Shown here: piece by piece, positions 52,652-60,791 of the stretch | How the letters are laid out: every line of letters begins with the position of its first letter | Numbering within the stretch: the stretch's first letter is position 1 | Source: Pseudomonas frederiksbergensis | GTDB lineage: Bacteria > Pseudomonadota > Gammaproteobacteria > Pseudomonadales > Pseudomonadaceae | DNA: 64,000 nucleotides | Direction of reading: 5' to 3' | NCBI RefSeq assembly: GCF_003732665.1 | Contig: NZ_MOBP01000013.1 | Location: forward strand, 1-64,000 | Program-made: the position numbers and the translations under genes | Notes under the pieces: generated by a model | What the model was told of the DNA's origin: nothing | What the model saw: the letters and a program-made list of their open reading frames with translations, nothing else | Databases searched by the model: none

Positions 52652-53572
52652 GTGTCCCGACTTTTTTCTATCTTTGTCGCATTTGTCGCAAGTTTCCTGC
52701 TGATCGGTTCGGCCCAGGCCGAAGTCAAAGTACTCACCAGCATCAAGCCGCTGCAGCTGATAGCGGCGGCGGTACAGGACGGCGTGGCGATTCCGGAAGT
52801 GCTGCTGCCGCCCGGTGCTTCGCCTCATAACTACGCCTTGCGCCCGTCCGACGTACGGAAAGTGCAATCGGTGGATCTGGTGTACTGGATCGGGCCGGAC
52901 ATGGAAGGTTTCCTGCCTCGGGTGTTGAAAGGTCGTACGCTGCCGACCGTGGCCGTGCAGGATCTGCCGGGGATGAAACTGCGTCGCTTCGCCGAAGATA
53001 GCCAGTCTCACGCCGAAGATGCCGACGAACATGATCACGATCACCGCCCAGGCACCCTGGACGCGCATTTGTGGCTTTCGCCGATCAATGCCCGGGTGAT
53101 CGCCACGAAAATGGCCGCCGACCTGAGCGCTGCCGATCCCGACAATGCGCCGCGCTATCAAAGCAACCTCAAGGCCTTCGATGAACGCCTGGATGCTTTG
53201 GACCTGCGTTTGAAGGCTCGCTTGGCGGGCGTCTCGGGCAAACCGTACTTCGTGTTCCACGAAGCGTTCGACTACTTCGAAGACGCTTACGGCCTCAAGC
53301 ACACAGGCGTGTTCAGCGTGGCCGCCGAAGTGCAGCCGGGCGCCCAGCATGTCGCGGCGATGCGCACGCGGTTGCAGGAAGTCGGCAAGACTTGCGTGTT
53401 CAGCGAACCGCCATTGCGTCCGCGCCTGGCGGAAACCCTGGTGGCCGGGTTGCCGGTGAAACTGGCGGAACTGGATGCGTTGGGCGGCTACACCCCGGCG
53501 ACCGCTCAGGGGTATGAGCAGGTGTTGGAGAAGCTGGGGAATGATTTGGCGGGGTGTCTGGAGTCGTTGTAA
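52652..53572 (+). CDS. znuA: Zinc ABC transporter substrate-binding protein
   Basis: 306 residues with a signal peptide cut after AQA (about residue 24). VKVLTSIKPLQLIAAAVQDG, LPPGASPHNYALRPSDVRK (zinc His) and the charged loop HAEDADEHDHDHRPG followed by DAHLWLSP are ZnuA features; further ligands lie in YFVFHEAFDYFE. GTG 52652 follows GAGTGG by six bases; GTG 52643 is an alternative. Divergent from zur. Confidence 0.94.
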   Translation: MSRLFSIFVAFVASFLLIGSAQAEVKVLTSIKPLQLIAAAVQDGVAIPEVLLPPGASPHNYALRPSDVRKVQSVDLVYWIGPDMEGFLPRVLKGRTLPTVAVQDLPGMKLRRFAEDSQSHAEDADEHDHDHRPGTLDAHLWLSPINARVIATKMAADLSAADPDNAPRYQSNLKAFDERLDALDLRLKARLAGVSGKPYFVFHEAFDYFEDAYGLKHTGVFSVAAEVQPGAQHVAAMRTRLQEVGKTCVFSEPPLRPRLAETLVAGLPVKLAELDALGGYTPATAQGYEQVLEKLGNDLAGCLESL

Positions 53573-53584
53573 CCCCACAGTACC

Positions 53585-53694
53585 TGTGGCGAGGGGGCTT
53601 GCCCCCGTTGGGCTGCGCAGCAGCCCCTGATTTTTGAAATCGAAATCGCAGGGGAGAGCTTAGCGCTCCAACGGGGGCAAGCCCCCTCGCCACA
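53585..53694. repeat. REP inverted repeat, type TGTGGCGAGGGGGCTTGCCCCCGTTGG
   Basis: Arms TGTGGCGAGGGGGCTTGCCC-CCGTTGG (from 53585) and its inverse ending at 53694 around a spacer with GGGCTGCGCAGCAGCCC, itself a palindrome. It is a distinct REP type from those elsewhere in the window. It separates the convergent znuA and thrB genes and probably terminates both. Confidence 0.88.
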
Positions 53695-53696
53695 AT

Positions 53697-54647
53697 TTAG
53701 AGGGCAAACGGCAACGATGTACTGACCTTCTGCCGCTGTGCCAAGCGCTGTTGAAACTCCATCGGATCGTGAATCAACACGTCCTGCCCGGCGAACGATT
53801 CCGCCGCAATCAACCGCGACAGCCAGAACCGCACACACGCCACTCGCAACATGGTCGGCCACAATTCGGCCTCAGCCGCAGTAAACGGCCGCAGGGTCGC
53901 ATAAGCACCCAACAACGCCCGGGCTCGCGGTCCGTCGATCACGCCGTGTTCGTCCGAGCACCAGTCATTCAAGGCAATCGCCACGTCGTACAGCATCGGT
54001 CCGGAACAGGCGTTGTAGAAGTCGATCAGCCCGGTCAGGTGCGTGCCTTCGAACATCGCGTTATCGCGGAACAGGTCGGCGTGGATATTGGCCCGTGGTA
54101 GCGCCAGAATTTTCGTCTTTTGCTGAGTGATTTCGTCCAGCGCCCGTTGCAGCAGCTCGCTTTGTTCGGCGTTCAGGTGCGAGAGCAATTGCGTGCCCTC
54201 CTCCTGCATCCAGTCCAGGCCGCGATCAGTCTTGCGCTTGATCATGTTCGCCTGAGTCGCCAGATGCAGGTGACCGAGTAATTCGCCGACCTGGGCGCAA
54301 TGCTGGGCGTTGGCTTCCTTGATGTGCTTGCCGGCCAGGCGCGGCTGCAACAGCGCCGGTTTGCCGGCCAGTTCACGCAAGGCCACGCCGTCGGTGGTGC
54401 GCAGGGCGTAGGGCACCGGCAGGTCAGCCTCGTGCAGCACATCGAGCAGTTCGATGAAGAACGGCATTTCCTGAACCGGACCGCGTTCAACCAGAGTCAG
54501 GACAAACTCGCCCTGCTCCATGCTGATAAAGAAATTGGTGTTTTCGCTACCGGCGGCAATCCCCTGGAAATCAAGCAGGCGGCCGAGCCCGTATGGGGCG
54601 AGAAAGGTTTCCAGCTCGGGCCGAGCCAGGGGGGTAAACACAGACAT
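53697..54647 (-). CDS. thrB: Homoserine kinase (ThrB, APH fold)
   Basis: 316 residues of the aminoglycoside-phosphotransferase-like homoserine kinase found in pseudomonads. The catalytic loop NIHADLFRDNAMFEGTHLTG and the following LIDFYNACSG carry the HxDxxxxN and D metal/phosphoryl residues; the N-terminus GIAAGSENTNFFISMEQGEF is conserved. It phosphorylates homoserine toward threonine. The DUF2782 gene lies 60 bases upstream on the same strand. Confidence 0.93.
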   Translation of the reverse strand: MSVFTPLARPELETFLAPYGLGRLLDFQGIAAGSENTNFFISMEQGEFVLTLVERGPVQEMPFFIELLDVLHEADLPVPYALRTTDGVALRELAGKPALLQPRLAGKHIKEANAQHCAQVGELLGHLHLATQANMIKRKTDRGLDWMQEEGTQLLSHLNAEQSELLQRALDEITQQKTKILALPRANIHADLFRDNAMFEGTHLTGLIDFYNACSGPMLYDVAIALNDWCSDEHGVIDGPRARALLGAYATLRPFTAAEAELWPTMLRVACVRFWLSRLIAAESFAGQDVLIHDPMEFQQRLAQRQKVSTSLPFAL

Positions 54648-54707
54648 GGTTAAAAACTGCTCAGTTCGGGCGCCGCTATTAAAGCGGCGCCGATTAAAGT
54701 TAAGAAA

Positions 54708-55004
54708 CTACTTCCAGGTAAAGATTTCCCACGCGGGAATCAGCATATCGGGCTGGTCCGAACGGATGTAATTGGCATCGGTCCCGTCCGCACGCACCAG
54801 GAAATACGGTTTCCCAACACTCGGCGTGACCTTGATGGCGTAAGTAAACCCGCCTTTCTTGTATTCCTGAATGACCTTGTCGCCTTCCTTGTGCGTACTG
54901 ATAGTAACTTCCGGCTCTGCCGACGGCGCGTCATCCGCCGCCATGACGGCCAACGGAACGGATGCAAACAACCCAGCCAGCAACAGGCGATTTAGTGTGC
55001 GCAT
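54708..55004 (-). CDS. DUF2782 family exported protein
   Basis: 98 residues with a signal peptide (to VMA, residue 22) and the DUF2782 pattern EVTISTHKEGDKVIQEYKKG, FTYAIKVTPSVGKPYFLVRA and WEIFTWK. It lies between thrB and polA as in P. aeruginosa PA5494. Function unknown; small, beta-rich and periplasmic. Confidence 0.9.
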   Translation of the reverse strand: MRTLNRLLLAGLFASVPLAVMAADDAPSAEPEVTISTHKEGDKVIQEYKKGGFTYAIKVTPSVGKPYFLVRADGTDANYIRSDQPDMLIPAWEIFTWK

Positions 55005-55078
55005 GATAACCTTGTCCCTTTGTCGTCAACGGTCCCGCTATTCTAGCGCCGGACCCGCCGAAAAGGTTGATCGTGCTC

Positions 55079-57850
55079 ATGAGCCAAGCCCCCCTCGTCC
55101 TGGTGGACGGTTCTTCTTACCTGTACCGCGCCTTTCACGCGCTGCCACCGCTGACCACCTCCAAAGGCCTGCCGACCGGTGCGGTCAAAGGCGTGTTGAA
55201 CATGCTCAAGAGTCTGCGCAAGCAGTACCCGGACAGCCCGTTCGCCGTGGTTTTCGACGCCAAGGGTGGGACGTTTCGCGATGACATGTACGCCGAATAC
55301 AAGGCCAACCGCCCGAGCATGCCCGACGACATGCGCGTGCAGATTGAGCCGCTGCACCAGAGCGTGATCGCCTTGGGCTTCCCATTGCTGTGCGTCGAAG
55401 GCGTCGAGGCCGATGACGTGATCGGCACCCTGGCCCGCAGCAGCGCGGCAGCCGACCGCCCGGTGGTGATCTCCACCGGCGACAAAGACATGGCGCAACT
55501 GGTCGACGGCCACATTACCTTGGTCAATACCATGACCGGTAGCGCGCTGGACGTGGACGGCGTGAAGGAGAAATTCGGCGTCGCTCCCGAGCAGATCATC
55601 GATTATCTGGCGTTGATGGGCGATTCGTCCGACAACATCCCGGGTGTTCCGGGCATCGGTCCGAAGACCGCTTCCGGCCTGCTGGTCGGCGTGAATGGCG
55701 GCCTGACCGAGCTCTACGCGCAGCTCGATATCGTGCCGACCCTGCCGATTCGCGGCGCCAAGACCCTGCCGGCCAAGCTCGAAGAGCATAAGGAGATGGC
55801 ATTCCTCTCCTATAAGCTGGCGACCATCAAGATCGACGTACCCCTGGACATCGGCCTTGATGACCTGCAAATGGGCCAACCGGATCACGACAAACTCGCC
55901 GAGCTCTACACCCTGCTGGAGTTCAAGAGCTGGTTTGAAGACAACCAGCGCGACGCCAAGCGTTCCGGCCAGGAAGTGGTTGCGCCAGTCGTTGAAGAAG
56001 CGGCCGTCGCAGCTGAACTCAAGTACACAACCATTCTCACCCAGGCGGATTTCGACCTCTGGCTGAAGAAGCTGAACGACGCCAAGCTGTTTGCCTTCGA
56101 CACCGAAACCACCGGCATCGATGCGCAACAGGCGCAACTGGTGGGTCTATCGTTCGCGGTACAAGCCAATGAAGCGGCCTATATTCCGTTAACCCACTCC
56201 TACATGGGTGTACCGGAACAACTGGACCGCGACACCGTGCTACGCGCACTGAAACCGATCCTCGAAGATCCGAGCAAACTGAAGGTCGGCCAGCACGCCA
56301 AGTTCGACATGAACATCCTGGCCAACTGCGCCATCGGTGGCGATCAGAGCTGCGGCATCACGGTGCAAGGCATCGCCTTCGACACCATGCTCGAATCCTA
56401 CGTGCTGGATTCCACCGCGACCCGCCACGACATGGACAGCCTGGCGCTCAAGTACCTGAATCACACCACCACCGGTTTTACCGACATCGCCGGCAAGGGC
56501 GCCAAGCAGCTGACGTTTGACCAGATTGCCCTGGAGTTGGCTGGGCCCTACGCCGCCGAAGACGCCGACGTAACCCTGCGCCTGCACCAAACCTTGCAGG
56601 CCAAACTCAATGCGATTCCGAGCCTGAGCAAGGTGTTGAGCGAAATCGAAATGCCGCTGGTGCCGGTGCTGGCGCGGATCGAGCGCCAGGGTGCGTTAGT
56701 CGATGACAAGCTGCTGGGCGTGCAGAGCGTTGAGTTGGGCAAGAAAATGGTTGAACTGGAACGCGAGGCTTATGCCATCGCCGGCGAAGAGTTCAACCTC
56801 GGCTCGCCGAAGCAATTGGGCGCGATCCTGTACGAAAAACTCGGCCTGCCAGTCCTCAGCAAAACCGCCAAGGGCCAGGCCTCGACCGCCGAAGCTGTGC
56901 TGGCGGAACTGGCCGACCAGGATTTCCCGCTGCCCAAGGTGCTGATGCAGTACCGCTCGATGAGCAAGCTCAAAAGCACCTACACCGACCGCTTGCCGGA
57001 GCAGATCAACCCGCGCACCGGGCGGATCCACACCTCTTACCACCAGGCGGTCGCGGCCACCGGGCGCTTGTCCTCCAGCGATCCAAACCTGCAGAACATC
57101 CCGATCCGCACCGCTGAAGGTCGGCGGATTCGCCAGGCCTTCATCGCGCCACCAGGCTACAAACTGCTGGCGGCGGACTACTCGCAGATTGAACTGCGGA
57201 TCATGGCGCACCTGGCCAAGGACGAAGGTTTGCTGCACGCCTTCCGCAACGATCTGGACGTGCACAAGGCCACGGCGGCGGAAGTCTTCGGCGTTGAACT
57301 GGCCGACGTCACCACCGATCAGCGGCGCAGCGCCAAGGCGATCAACTTCGGCCTGATCTATGGCATGAGCGCGTTTGGTCTGGCCAAGCAGATTGGCGTC
57401 GACCGCAAGCAATCCCAGGCGTACATCGACCGTTATTTCGCCCGCTATCCCGGCGTTCTTGAGTATATGGAGCGCACTCGCACCCAGGCGGCCGAGCAGG
57501 GTTTCGTCGAAACCATCTTTGGCCGTCGACTGTATCTGCCGGAGATCAACGCGAAAAACCCGGCCCTGCGCAAAGGCGCCGAACGCACGGCGATCAACGC
57601 GCCGATGCAAGGCACGGCGGCGGACATCATCAAAAAAGCCATGGTGGCGGTGGATAACTGGCTGACGTCCTCGGGCCTGGACGCCAAAGTCATCCTGCAA
57701 GTACACGATGAATTAGTGCTCGAGGTGCGTGAGGATCTGGTCGATCAGGTGCGTGAAGAAATTCGCGCACACATGAGCAACGCCGTGACGCTGGACGTGC
57801 CACTGTTGGTGGAAGTGGGCGTGGGTAATAACTGGGATGAGGCTCACTGA
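55079..57850 (+). CDS. polA: DNA polymerase I
   Basis: 923 residues with all three domains: 5'-3' exonuclease (LVLVDGSSYLYRAFHALPPL, then GVEADDVIGTLA), 3'-5' exonuclease (FAFDTETTGID, the DEDD acid residues present) and polymerase (DPNLQNIPIRTAEGRRIRQA, ADYSQIELRIMAHL, HDELVLEV). ATG 55079 gives the usual N-terminus MSQAPLVLVDG, although AAAAGG is better spaced for an in-frame GTG at 55073. Used in repair and Okazaki-fragment processing. Confidence 0.97.
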   Translation: MSQAPLVLVDGSSYLYRAFHALPPLTTSKGLPTGAVKGVLNMLKSLRKQYPDSPFAVVFDAKGGTFRDDMYAEYKANRPSMPDDMRVQIEPLHQSVIALGFPLLCVEGVEADDVIGTLARSSAAADRPVVISTGDKDMAQLVDGHITLVNTMTGSALDVDGVKEKFGVAPEQIIDYLALMGDSSDNIPGVPGIGPKTASGLLVGVNGGLTELYAQLDIVPTLPIRGAKTLPAKLEEHKEMAFLSYKLATIKIDVPLDIGLDDLQMGQPDHDKLAELYTLLEFKSWFEDNQRDAKRSGQEVVAPVVEEAAVAAELKYTTILTQADFDLWLKKLNDAKLFAFDTETTGIDAQQAQLVGLSFAVQANEAAYIPLTHSYMGVPEQLDRDTVLRALKPILEDPSKLKVGQHAKFDMNILANCAIGGDQSCGITVQGIAFDTMLESYVLDSTATRHDMDSLALKYLNHTTTGFTDIAGKGAKQLTFDQIALELAGPYAAEDADVTLRLHQTLQAKLNAIPSLSKVLSEIEMPLVPVLARIERQGALVDDKLLGVQSVELGKKMVELEREAYAIAGEEFNLGSPKQLGAILYEKLGLPVLSKTAKGQASTAEAVLAELADQDFPLPKVLMQYRSMSKLKSTYTDRLPEQINPRTGRIHTSYHQAVAATGRLSSSDPNLQNIPIRTAEGRRIRQAFIAPPGYKLLAADYSQIELRIMAHLAKDEGLLHAFRNDLDVHKATAAEVFGVELADVTTDQRRSAKAINFGLIYGMSAFGLAKQIGVDRKQSQAYIDRYFARYPGVLEYMERTRTQAAEQGFVETIFGRRLYLPEINAKNPALRKGAERTAINAPMQGTAADIIKKAMVAVDNWLTSSGLDAKVILQVHDELVLEVREDLVDQVREEIRAHMSNAVTLDVPLLVEVGVGNNWDEAH

Positions 57851-57873
57851 GCCGTCTAAACCGGGGGTTTCTG

Positions 57874-57897
57874 CTGCGGTATTGTGCCGCGGCAGAA
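57874..57897 (+). terminator. Hairpin after polA
   Basis: CTGCTGCGG and CCGCGGCAG pair around TATTGTG, 23 bases after the polA stop. There is no T-run, so it may be a weak or Rho-assisted end. Confidence 0.4.
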
Positions 57898-57963
57898 TAG
57901 GGTCGAAGGGTGCTTAGTCCGAAAAATGCGCCGTGTTATTCCAAAGGCATTTGAAAATATTCT

Positions 57964-57991
57964 GAACTAATCTCCCGAATCGCCACTCAGA
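57964..57991 (+). promoter_or_regulatory. AlgU/sigma-22-type promoter of the sRNA
   Basis: GAACTA (57964-57969), 17 bases, TCAGA (57987-57991) closely fits the extracytoplasmic sigma consensus GAACTT-N16/17-TCTGA. P. aeruginosa ersA, at the same locus, is transcribed by the AlgT/U (sigma-22) factor. Confidence 0.7.
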
Positions 57992-57997
57992 GTTACT

Positions 57998-58130
57998 GAA
58001 TGGCTGGTGAAGCCCTTCGATGCTCCTATGTTGTGTTAAGTGTTGGCAGATATCTGGACCCCGCCCTAGCGGTCCGGAACTTGAACCCCGGAACTTCCCC
58101 CTCCCCATACGAAGTCCGGGGTTTTTTTTG
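57998..58130 (+). ncRNA. ersA: ErsA-like regulatory sRNA between polA and engB
   Basis: The region between polA and engB holds a transcription unit with an AlgU-type promoter and a perfect terminator. A start about seven bases after the -10 gives an RNA of roughly 132 bases, the size I recall for P. aeruginosa ErsA, which lies at the same locus (as does E. coli Spot 42). It has an internal hairpin (GGACC/GGTCC, about 58056-58075), and the terminator loop is the C-rich CCCCCTCCCC, a likely target-pairing site. In P. aeruginosa ErsA acts with Hfq on algC and other envelope genes. Ends are approximate. Confidence 0.8.
58083..58130 (+). terminator. Terminator of the ErsA-like sRNA
   Basis: GAACCCCGGAACTT pairs with AAGTCCGGGGTT across a C-rich loop, then eight T residues (58122-58129). 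The engB stop lies 15 bases farther on the other strand. Confidence 0.88.
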
Positions 58131-58144
58131 CCTGTAGAAAAGTC

Positions 58145-58795
58145 CTACTCGGCAATCTGGGCAACCTCGGTGCCCTTGTCCGCCAATTCCATCCAGCCTG
58201 CCAATACAGTGTAGGCGTCTTCCAGGCCCATGCGTTTTGGCGCCGAGAACAACTGGATGCTGATCGCATCGCCCCAGCCTTTACGGATATCGGCCTGCAC
58301 TTTGAGCAGGACGTTTTTCGCCGCGCCGTAGGTCAATTTGTCGGCCTTGGTCAGCAAAATGTGCATCGGCATGCCGCTGGCGACCGCCCAATCGAGCATC
58401 AGCAAGTCGAAGTCAGTCATCGGATGGCGGATGTCCATCATCAGAATCAGGCCTTTCAAACTCTCGCGACCGCCCAGATAAGCTTCCAGGTGACGTTGCC
58501 AGTGCAGCTTCAGCGGGATAGGTACTTTTGCATAACCGTAGCCTGGCAGGTCGACCAGACGCCGATCATCGTCTAGCTTGAAGAAGTTCAACAACTGCGT
58601 GCGACCCGGAGTTTTCGAGGTCCGCGCCAGGCTGGCGTGAGTCAGGGTGTTCAGCGCGCTGGATTTACCGGCGTTGGAACGCCCGGCGAAGGCTACTTCA
58701 AAGCCTTCGTCGTCCGGACATTGGTCGACTTTGGCAGCGCTGAGCATAAAGGTGGACTGTTGGCACAGGCCGAGGATGGGGTTCTTGAGTTGCAT
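58145..58795 (-). CDS. engB: Ribosome biogenesis GTPase EngB (YihA/YsxC)
   Basis: 216 residues. G1 GRSNAGKSSALNTL, G3 DLPGYGYAKV, G4 LTKADKL identify the EngB GTPase needed for late 50S assembly. The start at 58795 gives MQLKNPILGLCQQSTFMLSA; the longer frame would extend into the promoter of the cytochrome gene. The order polA-sRNA-engB matches other gammaproteobacteria. Confidence 0.95.
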   Translation of the reverse strand: MQLKNPILGLCQQSTFMLSAAKVDQCPDDEGFEVAFAGRSNAGKSSALNTLTHASLARTSKTPGRTQLLNFFKLDDDRRLVDLPGYGYAKVPIPLKLHWQRHLEAYLGGRESLKGLILMMDIRHPMTDFDLLMLDWAVASGMPMHILLTKADKLTYGAAKNVLLKVQADIRKGWGDAISIQLFSAPKRMGLEDAYTVLAGWMELADKGTEVAQIAE

Positions 58796-58986
58796 GGGAT
58801 TTCCGATGTGGGCGGCGCCGGGAATGGACGCGGCAAGCGGTGTCGTTTCCGTTTCAGTAGCGCCAGTATATAATGCCGCAGATTTTGTGTGCGCTTTGTC
58901 CCAGCGTAGGATGAAGTTCACGAGAGCGAAAGACCTTGATTGCGCACTAGAACGCAGAACGCTCTCTACCCTGAAAAGGTCGTTTT

Positions 58987-59277
58987 ATGACGAAATGGCT
59001 GCTAGCTGCCGGTGTCTTGATGCCGCTTTACAGCGCTCAGGCTACACAGGATCCGGAAGCTGTGTACAACCGTGTTTGTGGTGCCTGTCATTCCGGCCAA
59101 CTACCCATGGCGCCCGAAAAGGGCGATCAGGAAGCTTGGACGCCGAGGTTGGCGAAAGGTATGGAGACGCTGGTGCAACACGTAACCCAGGGTTTCAAGG
59201 CGATGCCGCCGCGTGGTTTGTGCATGGACTGCAGTGCCGAGGATTACCAAGCCATCATCCGCTGGATGAGCGAGTAA
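58987..59277 (+). CDS. Cytochrome c5 family protein
   Basis: 96 residues, signal peptide cut near AQA, one heme motif VCGACHSG at about residue 31, and an additional pair CMDCS near the C-terminus that forms the disulfide of c5 cytochromes. Methionine ligand in KAMPPRG. It is 46 bases upstream of the diheme c4 gene. Both are periplasmic electron carriers to terminal oxidases. Confidence 0.9.
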   Translation: MTKWLLAAGVLMPLYSAQATQDPEAVYNRVCGACHSGQLPMAPEKGDQEAWTPRLAKGMETLVQHVTQGFKAMPPRGLCMDCSAEDYQAIIRWMSE

Positions 59278-59323
59278 ACCCGGCCCATAACTCTTTAACC
59301 CTTAGCCGTAGTTGGATTAGCTG

Positions 59324-59935
59324 ATGAACAAATTGATCGTGAGTCTGCTGTTGACCGTGGGGATCTCCGGCATTGCCCATGCTGCAGGTGATGCAACAGC
59401 TGGCCAGGCGAAAGCCGCAGTCTGTGGCGCCTGTCATGGCCCGGATGGCAATAGCATGGCGCCTAACTTTCCGAAACTGGCAGGTCAGGGCGAGCGTTAT
59501 CTGAACAAGCAGTTGCACGACATCAAGTCCGGCAAGCGCACGGTACTGGAAATGACCGGCCTGCTGACCAACCTGAGCGATCAGGACCTGGCCGATATCG
59601 CCGCCTACTTCGCCAGCCAGAAAGGCAGCGTTGGCGCCGCCGACCCGAAAGTCGTGGCTCGCGGTGAAGCACTGTTCCGTGGTGGCGACCTGGCCAAGGA
59701 CATGCCGGCCTGTACCGGTTGCCACTCGCCAAATGGCACAGGCAACGCCGCCGCCGGCTTCCCTCACCTGGGTGGCCAGCACGCTCAATACATTGCCAAG
59801 CAACTGACCGACTTCCGCAAGGAAGAAGGCGGCCGCACAAACGACGGCGATACCAAAATCATGCAAACCATCGCCAAAAAAATGAGCGATGAAGAAATTG
59901 CAGCGGTATCGAGCTACATTCAAGGCCTGCACTAA
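59324..59935 (+). CDS. Cytochrome c4 (diheme)
   Basis: 203 residues with a signal peptide (to AHA, residue 20) and two homologous heme domains: VCGACHGPDGN (first) and ACTGCHSPNGTG (second), with axial methionines in SMAPNFPKLAGQ and a corresponding second position. c4 passes electrons to cbb3-type oxidases in pseudomonads. It is followed by a terminator. Confidence 0.93.
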   Translation: MNKLIVSLLLTVGISGIAHAAGDATAGQAKAAVCGACHGPDGNSMAPNFPKLAGQGERYLNKQLHDIKSGKRTVLEMTGLLTNLSDQDLADIAAYFASQKGSVGAADPKVVARGEALFRGGDLAKDMPACTGCHSPNGTGNAAAGFPHLGGQHAQYIAKQLTDFRKEEGGRTNDGDTKIMQTIAKKMSDEEIAAVSSYIQGLH

Positions 59936-60012
59936 GGCCGGCGGATCAAGCGTTGCGCGAGGCGTACATCTCCTGCAACGTTAACGCTCTATTAATCTGT
60001 CGCAGCAAGTAT

Positions 60013-60041
60013 AAAAAGGGTGGCTTAGGCCGCCCTTTTTT
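60013..60041 (+). terminator. Terminator after cytochrome c4
   Basis: AAAAAGGGTGGC and GCCGCCCTTTTTT form a stem with one G-U pair, loop TTAG, and a T-run. Confidence 0.88.
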
Positions 60042-60135
60042 GTGGCCGCTGCCGTTACACTACAGAACTCAAGCCCGCCAGGACCTGTCTGAAAACAGGT
60101 CGCGCGAGGCGACCCAATTTGTCCAGGAGTAAAGC

Positions 60136-60777
60136 ATGCGTAATCTGATCATCAGCGCCGCACTCGTCGCTGCCAGCCTGTTCGGCATGACTGCACAAGC
60201 CGCTGAAGCACCCGCCGCCCCTTACGTCGAACTGACCAACCCTGTTGCGGTGGCTGTCCCTGGCAAGATCGAAGTCGTGGAGCTGTTCTGGTACGGCTGC
60301 CCGCACTGCTACGCATTTGAGCCCGTGATCAATCCATGGGTTGAAAAACTGCCTTCCGACGTCAACTTCGTCCGCATCCCTGCCATGTTCGGCGGCCCTT
60401 GGGACGCGCACGGTCAAATGTTCCTGACCCTGGAAGCCATGGGCGTCGAGAGCAAGGTCCATGCTGCGGTGTTTAACGCAATCCAGAAAGAACACAAAAA
60501 ACTGATCGACAAGAATGACATGGCTGACTTCCTGGCCACCCAAGGCGTAGACAAGGACAAGTTCCTGGCCACGTTCGACTCCTTCGCCATCAAGGGCAAG
60601 ATCGTCCAGGCCAAAGAGCTGGCGAAGAAGTATGAGATCTCCGGTGTTCCAACCATGATCGTCAACGGCAAATATCGCTTCGACGTGGGTTCCGCCGGCG
60701 GTGCCGAGCAAGCCCTGCAACTGGCCGACAAACTGGTCGACAAAGAGCGAGCGGCTAACAAGGCTGCCGCCAACTAA
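60136..60777 (+). CDS. dsbA: Thiol:disulfide interchange protein DsbA
   Basis: 213 residues, signal peptide to QAA (about 22). The active site CPHC is at 55-58 (LFWYGCPHCYAFEP), and the cis-proline is in ISGVPTMIVNGKYRF. It introduces disulfides in exported proteins, many of which in this window have paired cysteines. The gene has its own upstream region after the c4 terminator and is 14 bases from the next gene. Confidence 0.95.
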   Translation: MRNLIISAALVAASLFGMTAQAAEAPAAPYVELTNPVAVAVPGKIEVVELFWYGCPHCYAFEPVINPWVEKLPSDVNFVRIPAMFGGPWDAHGQMFLTLEAMGVESKVHAAVFNAIQKEHKKLIDKNDMADFLATQGVDKDKFLATFDSFAIKGKIVQAKELAKKYEISGVPTMIVNGKYRFDVGSAGGAEQALQLADKLVDKERAANKAAAN

Positions 60778-60791
60778 GCGCGGCCCCTGCC

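Noticed and set aside
19340..53694. Repeats that could suggest a CRISPR array
   Set aside because: The repeats are scattered inverted pairs kilobases apart, not regularly spaced direct repeats, and no cas genes are present; they are REPINs.
60081..60098. ACCTGT-CTGAAA-ACAGGT upstream of dsbA as a LexA box
   Set aside because: The spacing between CTGT and ACAG is six rather than eight bases, so it does not fit LexA; it may just be a small hairpin.
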